From Bordetella avium (GTDB lineage Bacteria; Pseudomonadota; Gammaproteobacteria; Burkholderiales; Burkholderiaceae_B), in assembly GCF_034424645.1 (NCBI RefSeq), contig NZ_CP139969.1, positions 1,736,001-1,800,000 of the forward strand: a stretch of DNA of 64,000 bases, given 5' to 3'. A program made the position numbers and the translations under genes. The notes below the pieces were generated by a model. It made no database searches and had not been told where the DNA came from. It saw only the letters and a program-made list of their open reading frames with translations. Below, piece after piece: positions 45,601-48,430 of the stretch (position 1 is its first letter; every line of letters begins with the position of its first letter).

Positions 45601-46605
45601 CAGTCTTTCTCGTCCATCCTCCCCTCCAAGGGCGGCAACGACTCGCTCTATAACAATGGCGCGGGCGTGATGATAGGTGGTGTAGGCAACGATGTGCTGG
45701 AAAGCGGTGTGGCGAGCAACGCCATGTTTGGGGACAATGGCAGGGTGAGCTTTGTCAATGACCGCTTTGCCGTGATCGAGACCATCGATATTGCCTTTGG
45801 CGGCAATAACATCCTGTTGGGCGGCACGGCCGGCAACTTCATGCTGGGCGGACTGGGCTCGGCGCTGATCAGAGGCAATCTGAACAAGGACGTGATGGTG
45901 GGCGACTTTGCTGCGATCTATCTCGATCCGGCGAGCGGGCGCATCCTCAACCTGGCCCGTTTCGGGATGGGGAGCAATAAACCCGACCTCATCACCCAGA
46001 CGATGGAATCGCTGTTTTCCTGGCCTCAAGCCTTGCTGCGGGGGGCGCCTACGGTGTTTACCGCAACGATGCCGGCTAGCGGGGGGGCCGTGTCGGATGC
46101 GCAAGCGCAGACCGAAACGCGAGTCAATACTTCCGCGCAAGCGCCAGACATCGTCGTCGGCCACCACGGTAAGGGGTTTTCGGACTATGCTTCGGGCCGC
46201 AGGAGCCCGCATGAAGTGTTTATGCGCACGGACATGGGGACCGAGGCGGGTGGTAGCGCCCCAAGCACGGCACAGACTTCCGCGGCGGAACCAGTCCCGG
46301 CCACGGAGGAAGCGCCTATCACTGAGCAGGGGCCAGTCGACGAACAGGCCGCTGTCCAGGAGCAACAAGCCCAAGGGCAGCAAGCCGCTGAGACTGCCGA
46401 TCCGTCGCAGGCGACACCGGAGCAACAGGCGGCTTTGGCAGCCGGCGTCGGCATACTGGGCTTGTCCGGCGCGCTCGGCATGACGGGGTCTGTGGTGTTC
46501 AATTCCAAAACCCATACCTGGGAGCCGAGGGTCCGTCGCAAAGCCGGGCCTCGAGTGACCCGCAAACTTGAGGAGGCGGCGCAGGCCATCAGTGAGGATG
46601 AGTGA
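21481..46605 (+). CDS. Giant surface protein, remainder: LktA-like, FHA-like and RTX-like repeats (continues after the frameshift)
   Basis: This 8,374-codon frame continues the gene above; the TTG at 21481 is only the first start-like codon in the frame, not a true start. From 21535 a Pro/Ser/Gly linker leads into tandem units of the kind AGVGAAVAVNVSNTRVEA, up to about 30.6 kb. These resemble the repeats of Fusobacterium leukotoxin LktA-family adhesins. Then come FHA-like beta-helix segments (GKVSVVNALGSINVSGTI), two YRYIGPAG/W modules, eleven 44-residue repeats (40924-42375), and RTX-like repeats (GGSGNDLIAGGGGNNVIHAG, from 45001). A Glu/Gln-rich linker, the hydrophobic stretch 46429-46500 and an Arg/Lys-rich tail close the protein. 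Cysteine is almost absent; I noticed one at about 43,540. It is probably an adhesin or surface filament of about 1.1 MDa. The stop overlaps the GAF-HlyD start. Confidence 0.85.
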   Translation: MSAILRSGSRVSTSPPSSDDAASGDVLSVKAPPSQGGATPGAGASPANPGEVSSLSDILKQIGASTSTLTQDAGGGSGGADSKPQSKTGVALAGSVAANIVNDFAQAYVNAAGLALTIGGAARIEAQNTTHALALSGAMAQSKSDTAQTNVGIAGAFGMNVLSGQARAEVALAGSLIVAGDLALSARRQGVAATLAAGLAGASGQKGIAVAGSVALTVADYSNIARLGNVATIKARDVQVTAKDSSVVATVAGSGAVSEGKAGVGAAVAVNVSNTRVEAAIRQATDLLYTGKVSVSAESSQVIVGFAGALGKANDGAGLGGSVTVNVVGNRIESYILNSSVRYGGARTSGSDVHVEALDKTTLVAVTGAAGVGKKAGVGIAISYNQIANAVLAGVQGSTVNTAGGGLLSITAEDRSALGGGAVGVGVGTGQSGFAGAGSVQVNRLQSAVAAYVLPRYSNNTAVPGSSVIQANAVTVRATGNATLVAVTGGAAMTQGGTAAVGASVSVNEFSSRTSALIEHSNIDVKGKVDVSAHASPLMVSVGAAGALAKKFALAGAVNVNMMRGATEARISDSTVAAGQSAGFNGQAVRVNASDASALYAITVAGAVALEGAAAGLAVAVNIMGGNTAFDRSLLSFDDKQLADSGAQVQLANVAENGDPATHPKVTAAIVRSDVRATRGDVNVFAGLVDPLAAGGNAQLSGGDVLAVNDGDIRINQGGSSLVFDGLAAEIINGKDVSGSAGLPGGQSPAGGEFSGWQTGDGIYLSAGAGNIRLADGSSLSADRVYYIIRRTAPDGQAIIQLAATQEDALRGKALEFAAVQNVSGIRFAHVRMQEANTVNLQPFHGADATVDLDQVNNRLIIHAPFEGLQEGAAIIYSGSLANGKLEDVLAHRIVRQGQDVLAVGVSYYVSGLVRTVDGQVSFQLRDGQGKVVDLSGATVGGELQRFSVDNPAGGKLSADGSLTLPKAHGLANGDKVVIKLGANGVLTGLNDDHVYVVQVIDSVTLRFSHLDGSAVSLAELGYVAEFNTTTGRYSYYRTDAEGNKQFDGQGKPIALNPDALIGITRVQVERQTSESRTTTKSDGTEQTTITQGQAQDATLRATQIRTQVAGENSLRFGADQGLATGDLVVYRSQGRVVDGLVDGERYYVINVSGDGGFGYRLASSLQNARDGIAIALGAGSGSGGISLQKVVNRLDSGGLITLDIAALTQGHSLTNSMLSITVAGAGGKSLGGAGAIGVNLSRTEVQAVIDNTASAAQVNASSGRLSVSAQDSSRIVTATGALGVSLTQGTSAAIGASVGVADIRNGVKAAIRGTQLTAQAVQVSAEARASIYNVSVGLAGGAGVAVSGSLAVNTLQNTVQASITDATIRATTGDIRILARDTASISALAGNVAVSAGGRVAAGMAFAVNRVFDTVYAGALRSSLVAAGDIVLQSTFGRPDDLPPGLDAQIAAMAVSGAVAVGGSGANVGFGGSAVLNWIANTITAEVGETAANQAVSADRDLLVQANDSSTINSLAGAVALGLGSSGASVAVGASLAYNYVGGSPLGVSRSHAITAHIRDTEGAVRAEHVQVTSLFSGAIHNVTVAGSVAVGTVAVSVGGSVSINRVNSRNEAGIRNARLIESLAQSGSVPGVAVHAGDEGYVLAVAGGLGGAVSPGSGVGIAAGVAATDNEVANHTLAYIHGAGAGNAAGTTRVRTQTGLAVEAINASQIVSATIGVATSVAAGQGFAGAGAGAGSGNTIAGSVEASLTRVDMPSSATLNQGEVRVSAENRSRIVTVAGALGLAVSAGGVGAGASIGVSVAISHIATVVRAKVEDAQLRLNGSGVRVSASDTASITAIAVGGAVAVQAGAGGVAIAVGTSVAVNKIFNTVEATISGSSVATAGGQVVVNATQQADILAVVLGASVAVSAGSSLNAAIGGGGALARNVISASVHAQIHNAVIDTSGAAGVPGALLVEALGLSRINAVVLGMSASVSVSQYAAASAAIGVAMAENVIGYDVDGAGQVVPLDAARAANDIVAAIDNSRVIAGAVTVDARNVRLNADGSVARQQTIDAVVVAGAVAVSVAYAPPVVDGLGLSVSGAGAGARAVNKIQTRIVARISDQGQALPFKAGSVSIKALDQAAIHSTIAAVAVTAALSLGLSAALSVAASLAQNEINNAALAAMDGVSLVGTPAVTVKADSQARITTVSVAVSVSVSAGLGGASLAGGGANAFNLIGSSATALVNGASISGNGGNALVIDARMQGNIEATVVVASVGFTAAGASLAIGASLAENVISETAGARAGLTHSRLSNLGAVSVAANSVQGLQAKVGAGAVAVAMQGVAIAGAGASAFNTSRAQTQAYVDDVKQIDPNVRAAASLAVRATNSSVLQATAIGASAAGTGSNLALSVGAALARNKSLGDVRASVDNSILSSGAGAQMASLTISANNDSKLDAKAVGASLAMSVTGGSVAIGATDVSNIAASRVQAQLDGSIISVSDSLSVASAETTSLNSVAVAASVAGSLGGVALSGAGAGSQQVVANEVSSRVLASSVHAGTGVSVTADNHAAITAVTGAVSASVSGVGLGGSMGLSLASNRFGAYAGDGLARHNGAQAYIQDSQVEVKKGNVNVLASSSETLSSVNFAGALAVVGAGVSVAASGVQVSNRFATRTSAYIQGSTVMAGLADAGGSLTVRAKDDSKILKSTAYGVAASVVLAPGAAVALVVSLVDTVVENVIQAYLDTAGGKQLGAYDTLSVQALENVALRDLEAVTASISLASSPAGAISLSGAGAGVRVSNNTSNEVSARITGNGQVGALGLVSVLADTKVLANIDLTQVSIAVGAIGAAVGVGIAENIARDKTTARVAQATVSAPVVDVNARVAVDFGRTQTAGVAATTGLAVNTNLALVDIATQTLAEARDGAVLNGVRVTAGQDSSPGMVNVHAQGSYFGRAYAKSITGGVVGVGVMSAETRLGGSLKAVADNASLTADVVGVMVDSRTDRNGVAGLQAEARSLEVGGLTVSVDSAKLTTNLDAGVEIRNGARVKAALLSLAVTQSQSVNVSMDAGTIALVAGRQGKISVDLGGRAYVGISTGAQVVGNKVDIRANQTIRGESALSAYSVKAVGADVSRHEVTIRPQSVIEVSGSRSASDTIDSAGMTVVQAQGNYDSPGMLDLVATNDITYVQRNKITGVSGFTVTWSSNHLSTEGTLAQVKVNGAFLRNTFGDVTLATNTRGVTTTISDMLVVSVSSASKTDSNNNLTVRNSIEVNNASIEGDNVVVLAGSGKATDPLSTGYLIANDTVSFTMVGVAQVPLVGSGATARQINTIVIDGAVSTGSLIKAQRNVRLETNPSSLDQAQVNGSVQVIGLNLNPTVKLASGVVDKRSSLVATSAATRIIAGVNNAANIFVIPAELLKGLQGLTLPTQNDPKVVFDANSPLVRAIIEKLLGANSTSLDGAGGTVNIDMRYELTAFRAEDIEVNVSTGMVIKKGNDYYYYDSLDSRNLNLATENFGNSYWKKNPSTLKDADREGALPWDFGQFAADKVGSIYYVLKTVDLGQPVLRYGSQQNIISEQIRTLTRMQASHASDPQAVARYQANILALQQQLQSLQMVDAKGQYLDSFQTFYVEIPNLYASGGSVYVNAADVSGVKAQGIETRANTQINVVNDSPMLMNVQDAVVMDGTIIRPGSDGEMKVFKTGHLYVNDLSVKGSGGAGVAEVRVLQMENGWAADPFGGALDAEMRSLMGRSPVDLNLLGAVVNPLGKVSVVNALGSINVSGTISAQSLDIQAKGNFSLQSEGWFNSGADPTLLQNSWQSVINSLKNNSQSTSAKETDLDVLLKWGYQNLGSFASYLNADTAARDSRIFALGAVNIAALTLNIDGKIQSGVTDAYIRIDASFQGDRDKSLQDNSGYASRGVSYSADGSMKRFGAITGRFDYATQTIILDPVRLAGGSITLTGQIVSVGNGNLIVANGYASVHIDNQTNYALVTGDIDVSTYRRGRIDIVDTARGQRDLYELNGQNQVVHTVWNKFVQVSNPGLGQPGWVWVYDNGQGVRDGKGQTALVGSLGNALTTTYKPAAGQVMVWVMGWDSSNTATTIYVTKNLNLIGENVDPLGWLTDRNTTKTGPTVIYTQPRPVLVSTVVAYTDASSVPDVLKGQLQGSGKLNDVIVPGNVAGTNQQIDSSSFVVSYRKFNTNVILRNEGPYHSGGGWLRVKTTTLTQIVEKKQQELFTFYVPASQDVNLTFLGSSTQPNAVYIRSNGDVTLGGNITVGNGQSVYIEAVSAAKPTSISTRGDVGVLVRKPDGQIPADGATVNVTALALSGAIQLNILGSSGYTRAEARNDIRLTYFSEGGAGSKAFLQKVASSAGTVYVEALNGIFSHASAGNATVVSGNRVELNAGYGAIGTAARALTIQARQGFAAQAGLAGGAAGADKSIYVAQNVANADLVLVKPVNWANPQASVYSQLGSVSITLNGGSLLDGELADTRTATQKAYPAVTAKILADMAAQLAQYEGYWSGVRALQTANISLGGAGTYLSTALEGDGQYLTVTFNSLGQYEAMLKAAVDSGRLVRLAYNNSLNGNLREEVLGKLIALSNDGLSYRFQFAVYDTVSGQFAAPVSMAALGYTAGSQGVLYGPAYGLAGVNERSDENLPISFTLPATGASQVLGSTILRLTLTQAQRAQLAQMLNGSRDAEALAALRQFSYVEIGGQRLLIDQVLPVLDSGGYAWSQSFDTVLITLKAPYVGNLGNNQTSVSLVFGNDAGQFSAGEQSGQTGVLLPPVPEPGSMVSGLSAGDTDVSARVIAMIDAYNAANPMSRIYTGPGSIYDVLTQTGAHSAGSVIERTTTRNTIALAGNALGWQVPDGLSVSEYVAWLNHPANGIVGSEIKLTIDGVEVIRRIQSLDLLRADGSASLGVSRSDNYLSLVLDDSVTLASYYVKDGAGIVLAQSLPPAIVFGLTGLGRGSNDANVGYVLQRGLGAQALQQGSVQIDSRSIVNGTGNLTYYQYTASGAAYTSFVDLGNGFTWDLSTSSLSQAERTQLLHTIKTLLSSNQNLSLTGLGLFIGNDGSGPTGQQLHLYDGGDLRVLTVVDEFGNPLTAQSPDSAWLKGRIVFEGKLYAEKTQLENLDAYRNTNINDADWRQHYTPNLNGMVINAGIRLTEKGFSQQALSSSGAVSLTLSGNDALFQGQRVELSFGRSGQSLVYYIKSVNGRVVTLADSVDNAFLANGKALTLEQLLQSAGASPGAVTVRLLDTSAAGASVASDNVIKLDSLNIVPLLDAQGNVTGYRNLANYDRVYLNGVQAKDGSTVSLQNNVAYYVLIENGNTIRLFVSKEQAVLHQQIALLMQTPQGQALAKALFTDAGITPQLLAGFAAADLRGMFTVSTRVFQTQDVLATGGLSEQMLALHGQLQGQAYNPNFLPSILDAAGLAGLLKSIRNQAVYDYVIEQEQAQTAEYHSYWRERMTAVAGASSALSAVGAGSFKLQDRFIVDDGQGGLRALVTGDEIYFRDAVGGLRADTVYYAIVDADGTIRLAATRSDAMLYQTGAGQNDGLLALYPNMGQALTLDFQASDLAGARAYTRNYVLKDEAPAQSAEERARYGATYQTGYFFYFTSAALRNIENNLLYPLSPTINEQVFDIESDAEGAPQADRFLNIKAGQDIVLRTSGQGAIGAELGEYTLKLPDLSTVGEQERANIFDSLPEADKALLSRVNASNLAGVYRAVYRYIGPAGTVSLDRGSIDFSDSSLWQAVNPLLSNDEALLLGSTLAAGSELQFLFAENFGLFKNTADVFVYNSKLAATDAQRAQLQANIDAARANKLHIVDIGNGVLDTVWRAVPVPFIARDGASGAALQAGALVSDMRDARYLTVNLTRSLAVQAVSGVVSAYSDTTVGLDSPQGNLRLGEVRGAKGITINAQSGSIIGTGSGALISQGKVSLVAKQDIAGGTRDGNGVYQYDGSKALQLRLQSGHALYVEAGGVARVAQQGAEDLNLALANTQGTAQAGSSYQAQANLRVGQVIAAGNVSLQAGESILNAMTPGQRQFANVSLSELAPQALDALGYAREVVLIAGHAVGQLGSDLSQEGSPLLVDLPSGDAAALLKAQAGSSLNVYGMQSLRLGGVEVMDSQGQRGDARLYALVDIVNGTTAGQAALTAGNAWLGALAGRIGGVDQPLRTDLSGYLMASAQGSIAVSQVGAHRLALAHIESRSRADIRLSSQTDIVNDKVMHAGLSDARNTPVVIGGNLYFQAGGSVGDYRKADVAGASANDALIVAAIGSQSTINVQALGDVALIQMAEGSDAQGAVRTLGLNVGAIQARNVWLAARSDQAGNGGDMVLSADAVLRATAVASLLAGNNLLVAGNGQSSGLIAAGQRINMRVDRDDRGSLGKASTLTVQGRMLAPEISLHGSDTGATTILLSATAEVGGALADNGELTQGRLMDIVAGSGQDDIQIRARLITQQQLTISLAAGENTATLDATEVRGSVNVSSAAGKDTMVVRASQIADRLTIEAGDGDNLVLLDRVTVGGDTAITTGLGADQITVLDSDLTGDLTINAGAGDNTVRLETVTVGGDSAINTGIGADQITVLDSGLTGDLTIRAGDGVKVVLLDTVTVGGDTAITTGIGADQITLLDSSLAGGLTISSGDGDNIVRLDTMTVGADTAITAGIGADQITLLDSGLTGDLTISAGAGDNTVRLDTVTVGADTAITAGIGADQITVLDSSLTGGLTISSGDGDNIVRLDTVTVGGDTAITAGIGADQITLLDSSLAGGLTISSGDGDNIVRLETVMVGADTAITAGIGADQITLLDSGLSGDLTISAGAGDNTVRLDTVTVGADTAITAGIGADQITVLDSSLAGGLTISSGDGDNIVRLDTVTVGADTAITAGIGADQITVLDSGLTGDLTISSGDGDNLVRLETVTVGGDTAMTTGIGADQITLLDSGLTGGLTISSGAGDNIVRLETVTVGGDTAMTTGIGDDQITLLHTEGLGSLHITAGDGENTVLLSHTRQQGATTILSGDGQDLITLDRADFFGHLHVEAGAGHDKIWMTQILLGAGATVLGGEGDDYLYLSARSLAGGIAISGGSGNDLIVLDKLPSLTSQQSTAGQVDRVDVDGGAGSNRVIVNLAETLVAIVINVHHSDGQGNENLAGVNQLTINGTAQDETFLVREHFVAKLTPQGAAYADEVQRVNYDRSSTGGLRLNGVDGGNRFYIDGSSAPLTIDGGLGSDPAKKNEFQIGQLFGSQRLPSNLAAGDEIHTARTTQGYLSRGNAYGMTIYGAQNSVNVFRVYSNAATLSLHGGKRDDAFMVYAFKEEQVQADGKRGYVINGPLNIDGGEGMNTYTVLGTEEDDAFVLTQEGIRGAGLNTSYQNIQRVNLDACEGNDHIYVLSTRSNVITTLIGGSGSNTFDLSGDVERNTIVSGHAGSHGVFDGRQPVVISTQPGALDAQGGGSLALTVNLDPSVLPRPASGQAYVSLTGNMLASALYGSLAQGSGLSQSDSLAAVLQGMRGRGLLLSTDGGQTWHESVVLSFDANGLGNQAWGETQQVLIKLESGAGMGLPVLDLAGRDLALSASLLTTLPGLQDVALPAIVVPIAGSASNGSVNGSGKISTPRATDQPVIRIDPLSEVGYANYPDQPHDVSGIQGGLLIEGGKLDKPDYDSNLRAGVSLPSERDAPLGSRQAGQTSAEPANNRIRVFDDGMLTGQVGMQDQAEQMSGLGQVYSNPLAGNFGRITGLGMTAGLGAAAGSFSLTSEAGVHAYDRGIVFHGVQSVNTLLGQGDDSYTVRHAPARTVTLVQGGGGNNTLVVAGTTVGGNDRPVLLFGSTSQDDRYYTATAGQRQAGQALQFAQAGKSVLDARGASQGVILYGGAGDALIYGGSGNDLIAGGGGNNVIHAGQGNNIVFGNAGMNIDLSRPMDMRATVDRQSRDALTLVLTPEQAAQAAIGRSADLLAGGSNTITAGDGNNIVFANFGRMVTVEPLNYLRIRGDFIDAAAAGGQARYLSGTGLVALETLDVPASGNNSIAVGSGRNVLLGGLGNDTIRAAGGFNLIAGNAGLALFTAAGRIQSFSSILPSKGGNDSLYNNGAGVMIGGVGNDVLESGVASNAMFGDNGRVSFVNDRFAVIETIDIAFGGNNILLGGTAGNFMLGGLGSALIRGNLNKDVMVGDFAAIYLDPASGRILNLARFGMGSNKPDLITQTMESLFSWPQALLRGAPTVFTATMPASGGAVSDAQAQTETRVNTSAQAPDIVVGHHGKGFSDYASGRRSPHEVFMRTDMGTEAGGSAPSTAQTSAAEPVPATEEAPITEQGPVDEQAAVQEQQAQGQQAAETADPSQATPEQQAALAAGVGILGLSGALGMTGSVVFNSKTHTWEPRVRRKAGPRVTRKLEEAAQAISEDE
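40924..42375 (+). repeat. Eleven 132-bp tandem repeats (44 residues each) in the giant gene
   Basis: Eleven consecutive in-frame units of exactly 132 bp encode variants of GLTISSGDGDNIVRL followed by DTVTVGGDTAIT, GIGADQIT and LLDSGLTG. Units 4-10 are nearly identical at DNA level, which suggests recent duplication or gene conversion. Two diverged units follow (42376-42639). Each unit looks like three or four short beta strands with GxGxD turns, so a beta-solenoid stack is likely. The exact period keeps frame under unequal crossing-over, so copy number may vary between isolates. Confidence 0.93.
45001..45910 (+). repeat. RTX-like Gly/Asp-rich repeats near the C-terminus of the giant protein
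   Basis: The frame contains GGAGDALIYGGSGNDLIAGG directly followed by further GGxGxN units, then GGLGNDTIRAAGG and GGVGNDVLESG. These match the calcium-binding nonapeptide GGxGxDxUx of RTX proteins, with many Asn-for-Asp changes. RTX repeats fold on calcium outside the cell and typically mark proteins exported unfolded through TolC-type channels. Confidence 0.75.
46429..46500 (+). other. C-terminal hydrophobic helix of the giant protein
   Basis: Residues about 10,748-10,771 are a 24-residue uncharged stretch (AALAAGVGILGLSGALGMTG and on). It follows a Glu/Gln/Pro-rich linker and precedes NSKTHTWEPRVRRKAGPRVTRK. Hydrophobic helix plus basic tail is the layout of C-terminal sorting or anchoring signals. 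It could be an inner-membrane stop or a substrate of the M50 protease encoded two genes downstream (inference). Confidence 0.6.
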
Positions 46606-48421
46606 TCCTTTCCTTGCCGCGCAGGTGAAGCGCGCGGACCTGGCCTGGTGGTCGGCGTTGTCGTCATCCACGGACCGCCAGGCTTTTTTGCAAGCCTGGC
46701 TGGCCTTGCAGGCCAGCCAGCTCACCGGGGTGCGCCATGGCGCCCTCGTTTTGGGTGAGCCGGACACCGGGCCTTTCGAGGCCGTGGCGCAGGTGCCGGC
46801 CGGCAGTCACGCGGCTGCGGCTTTCTATGGCGTGGTCGATGATTGTCTTCAGAGTCGGGAGGTGGCGGTTGCGGCCGACGGTCTTGAGCTGGTGGTGGCT
46901 TATCCGATCGTGTTGGGGGAAGCCCTGTTCGGCGTTGTGGCTTTCGAAACCGCTGCCCAGACGCCCGAGCCTATCGTGCAGGCTCTGCGCTGGGGATCGG
47001 GGGTGTTGCAGGCATGGTTGCTGCAAGCGCAGCGCACGGACAGCGCCCAGACCATCGACCGCCTGATGTATGTCGTCAACAGTGTTGCGCGGTCTCTGAA
47101 GGAAGGAAAGTTCAAAGATGTCGCCCTGACGCTGGTGACCGATATGGCCACCCGGCTGGACTGTGACCGCGTGAGTATCGGCTTTCGGCAGGACGGCCGC
47201 GTCAAGGTGCATGCCTTGTCGCATAGCAGCCGTCTGGTGCAGAACATGAATTTGCTGCAGGCCGTGGCCGAAGCGATGGACGAGGCGATCGACCAGAACA
47301 CGACGATTTGCTTGCCTCAAGACGCCGATCGGACGCTTCAGTTGCGCGCCCATCAAAGCCTCGCGCGCGGCTTCGGTAATCGTAATGTGCTGACCGTTCC
47401 GTTCGCGCCAGAGGGTGAGGCACGCGGCGCCTTGCTCTTTGAGCGCCCCGATGATCAGCCATTTGACCGGCAAAGCATAGCGCTTTGCCAGAGCGTGGCC
47501 CTGTTGGCGGGCCGGGTGCTCTACCAGCGCCTCCAACAGGAGCGGCCTTGGTGGCGCAAGGGGCGCGACTTTTTGTTGCAGGAGGCCGCGCGGCTCTTTG
47601 GTCCCCATCATATCGGCCGTAAACTGCTGCTCTTGGCGGCGCTGGCGCTGGCGTTGTTTGCGCTGCTGGCGCATGGCCCTTACCGGGTCGCAGCCAGCGC
47701 CACCGTTCAAGGCGAGGTGCAGCGCGTGGTGGCCGCGCCCTTTGACGGCTATATCGCGCAGGCGCAACGGCGCGCCGGCGACGAGGTCAAGCAGGGTGAG
47801 GTGCTGGCCGTGCTCGACACCCGCGATACCGATCTGGAGCTGCTGCGCGCGGGCAACCTCGAGGTGCAGTATCGCCGGCAGGCCGAGGAGGCCATGGCGC
47901 GGGGAGACAATGCCGCAGCAGCTATCGCCCAGGCTCAGGCCCGGCAGGCGATGGCGCAAATCCAGTTCTATCGTGATCAGATATCCCGCGCCAGTTTGCG
48001 AGCGCCGTTTGATGGCGTACTGGTGAGTGGTGATCTCAGCCAGCAACTGGGTGAGTCGGTCAAACGCGGACAGGAGCTGTTCAAACTATCGCCCCTGAGC
48101 GGATACCGCCTGTGGCTGGATGTCGAGGATCGCCAGATCGATGATGTGGCGGTGGGGCAGACCGGCCGGGTCGCCTTGGCCGCCATGCCGGACCGGCAAA
48201 TTCCGTTCACGGTGACGCGCATCGTGCCTCTGGCCCAGGTGCAGGAGGGCAAGACGGTGTTTCGCCTCGAGGCCAGCCTGGATGCCGAGTCGCCGGCGGT
48301 GCTGCGCCCCGGCATGGAGGGGGTGGGCCGCATTGATATCGGCGAGCGCCGCTATGCCTGGATCTGGACTCATGGATTTTTCGACTGGCTGCGCCTGAAG
48401 TGGTGGGCCTGGTTCGGATAG
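46598..48421 (+). CDS. GAF-GAF-TM-HlyD membrane fusion protein
   Basis: This 607-residue protein joins a cytoplasmic sensory part to a periplasmic adaptor. Residues about 15-145 look like a divergent GAF domain (VAYPIVLGEALFGVVAFE). Residues 155-315 are a clearer GAF domain (LVTDMATRLDCDRVSIGFRQ, NVLTVPFAPEGEARGALLFE). One membrane helix follows (LLLLAALALALFALLAHG, about 341). The HlyD part has the barrel-sandwich halves AAPFDGYIAQAQRRAGDEVK and RASLRAPFDGVLVSGDLSQQ on either side of a short helical hairpin, then a beta-barrel. ATG 46598 overlaps the giant gene's stop by 8 bp (ATGAGTGA); the upstream TTG at 46568 is less likely. It could gate export in response to a cytoplasmic small molecule, which is inference. 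Confidence 0.87.
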   Translation: MSDPFLAAQVKRADLAWWSALSSSTDRQAFLQAWLALQASQLTGVRHGALVLGEPDTGPFEAVAQVPAGSHAAAAFYGVVDDCLQSREVAVAADGLELVVAYPIVLGEALFGVVAFETAAQTPEPIVQALRWGSGVLQAWLLQAQRTDSAQTIDRLMYVVNSVARSLKEGKFKDVALTLVTDMATRLDCDRVSIGFRQDGRVKVHALSHSSRLVQNMNLLQAVAEAMDEAIDQNTTICLPQDADRTLQLRAHQSLARGFGNRNVLTVPFAPEGEARGALLFERPDDQPFDRQSIALCQSVALLAGRVLYQRLQQERPWWRKGRDFLLQEAARLFGPHHIGRKLLLLAALALALFALLAHGPYRVAASATVQGEVQRVVAAPFDGYIAQAQRRAGDEVKQGEVLAVLDTRDTDLELLRAGNLEVQYRRQAEEAMARGDNAAAAIAQAQARQAMAQIQFYRDQISRASLRAPFDGVLVSGDLSQQLGESVKRGQELFKLSPLSGYRLWLDVEDRQIDDVAVGQTGRVALAAMPDRQIPFTVTRIVPLAQVQEGKTVFRLEASLDAESPAVLRPGMEGVGRIDIGERRYAWIWTHGFFDWLRLKWWAWFG

Positions 48422-48430
48422 GCATCGCAT

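Noticed and set aside
14187..46605. Two-partner secretion (FHA/FhaC-like) system
   Set aside because: Some segments look FHA-like, but there is no TPS N-terminal domain or signal peptide, and no TpsB beta-barrel gene in the window.
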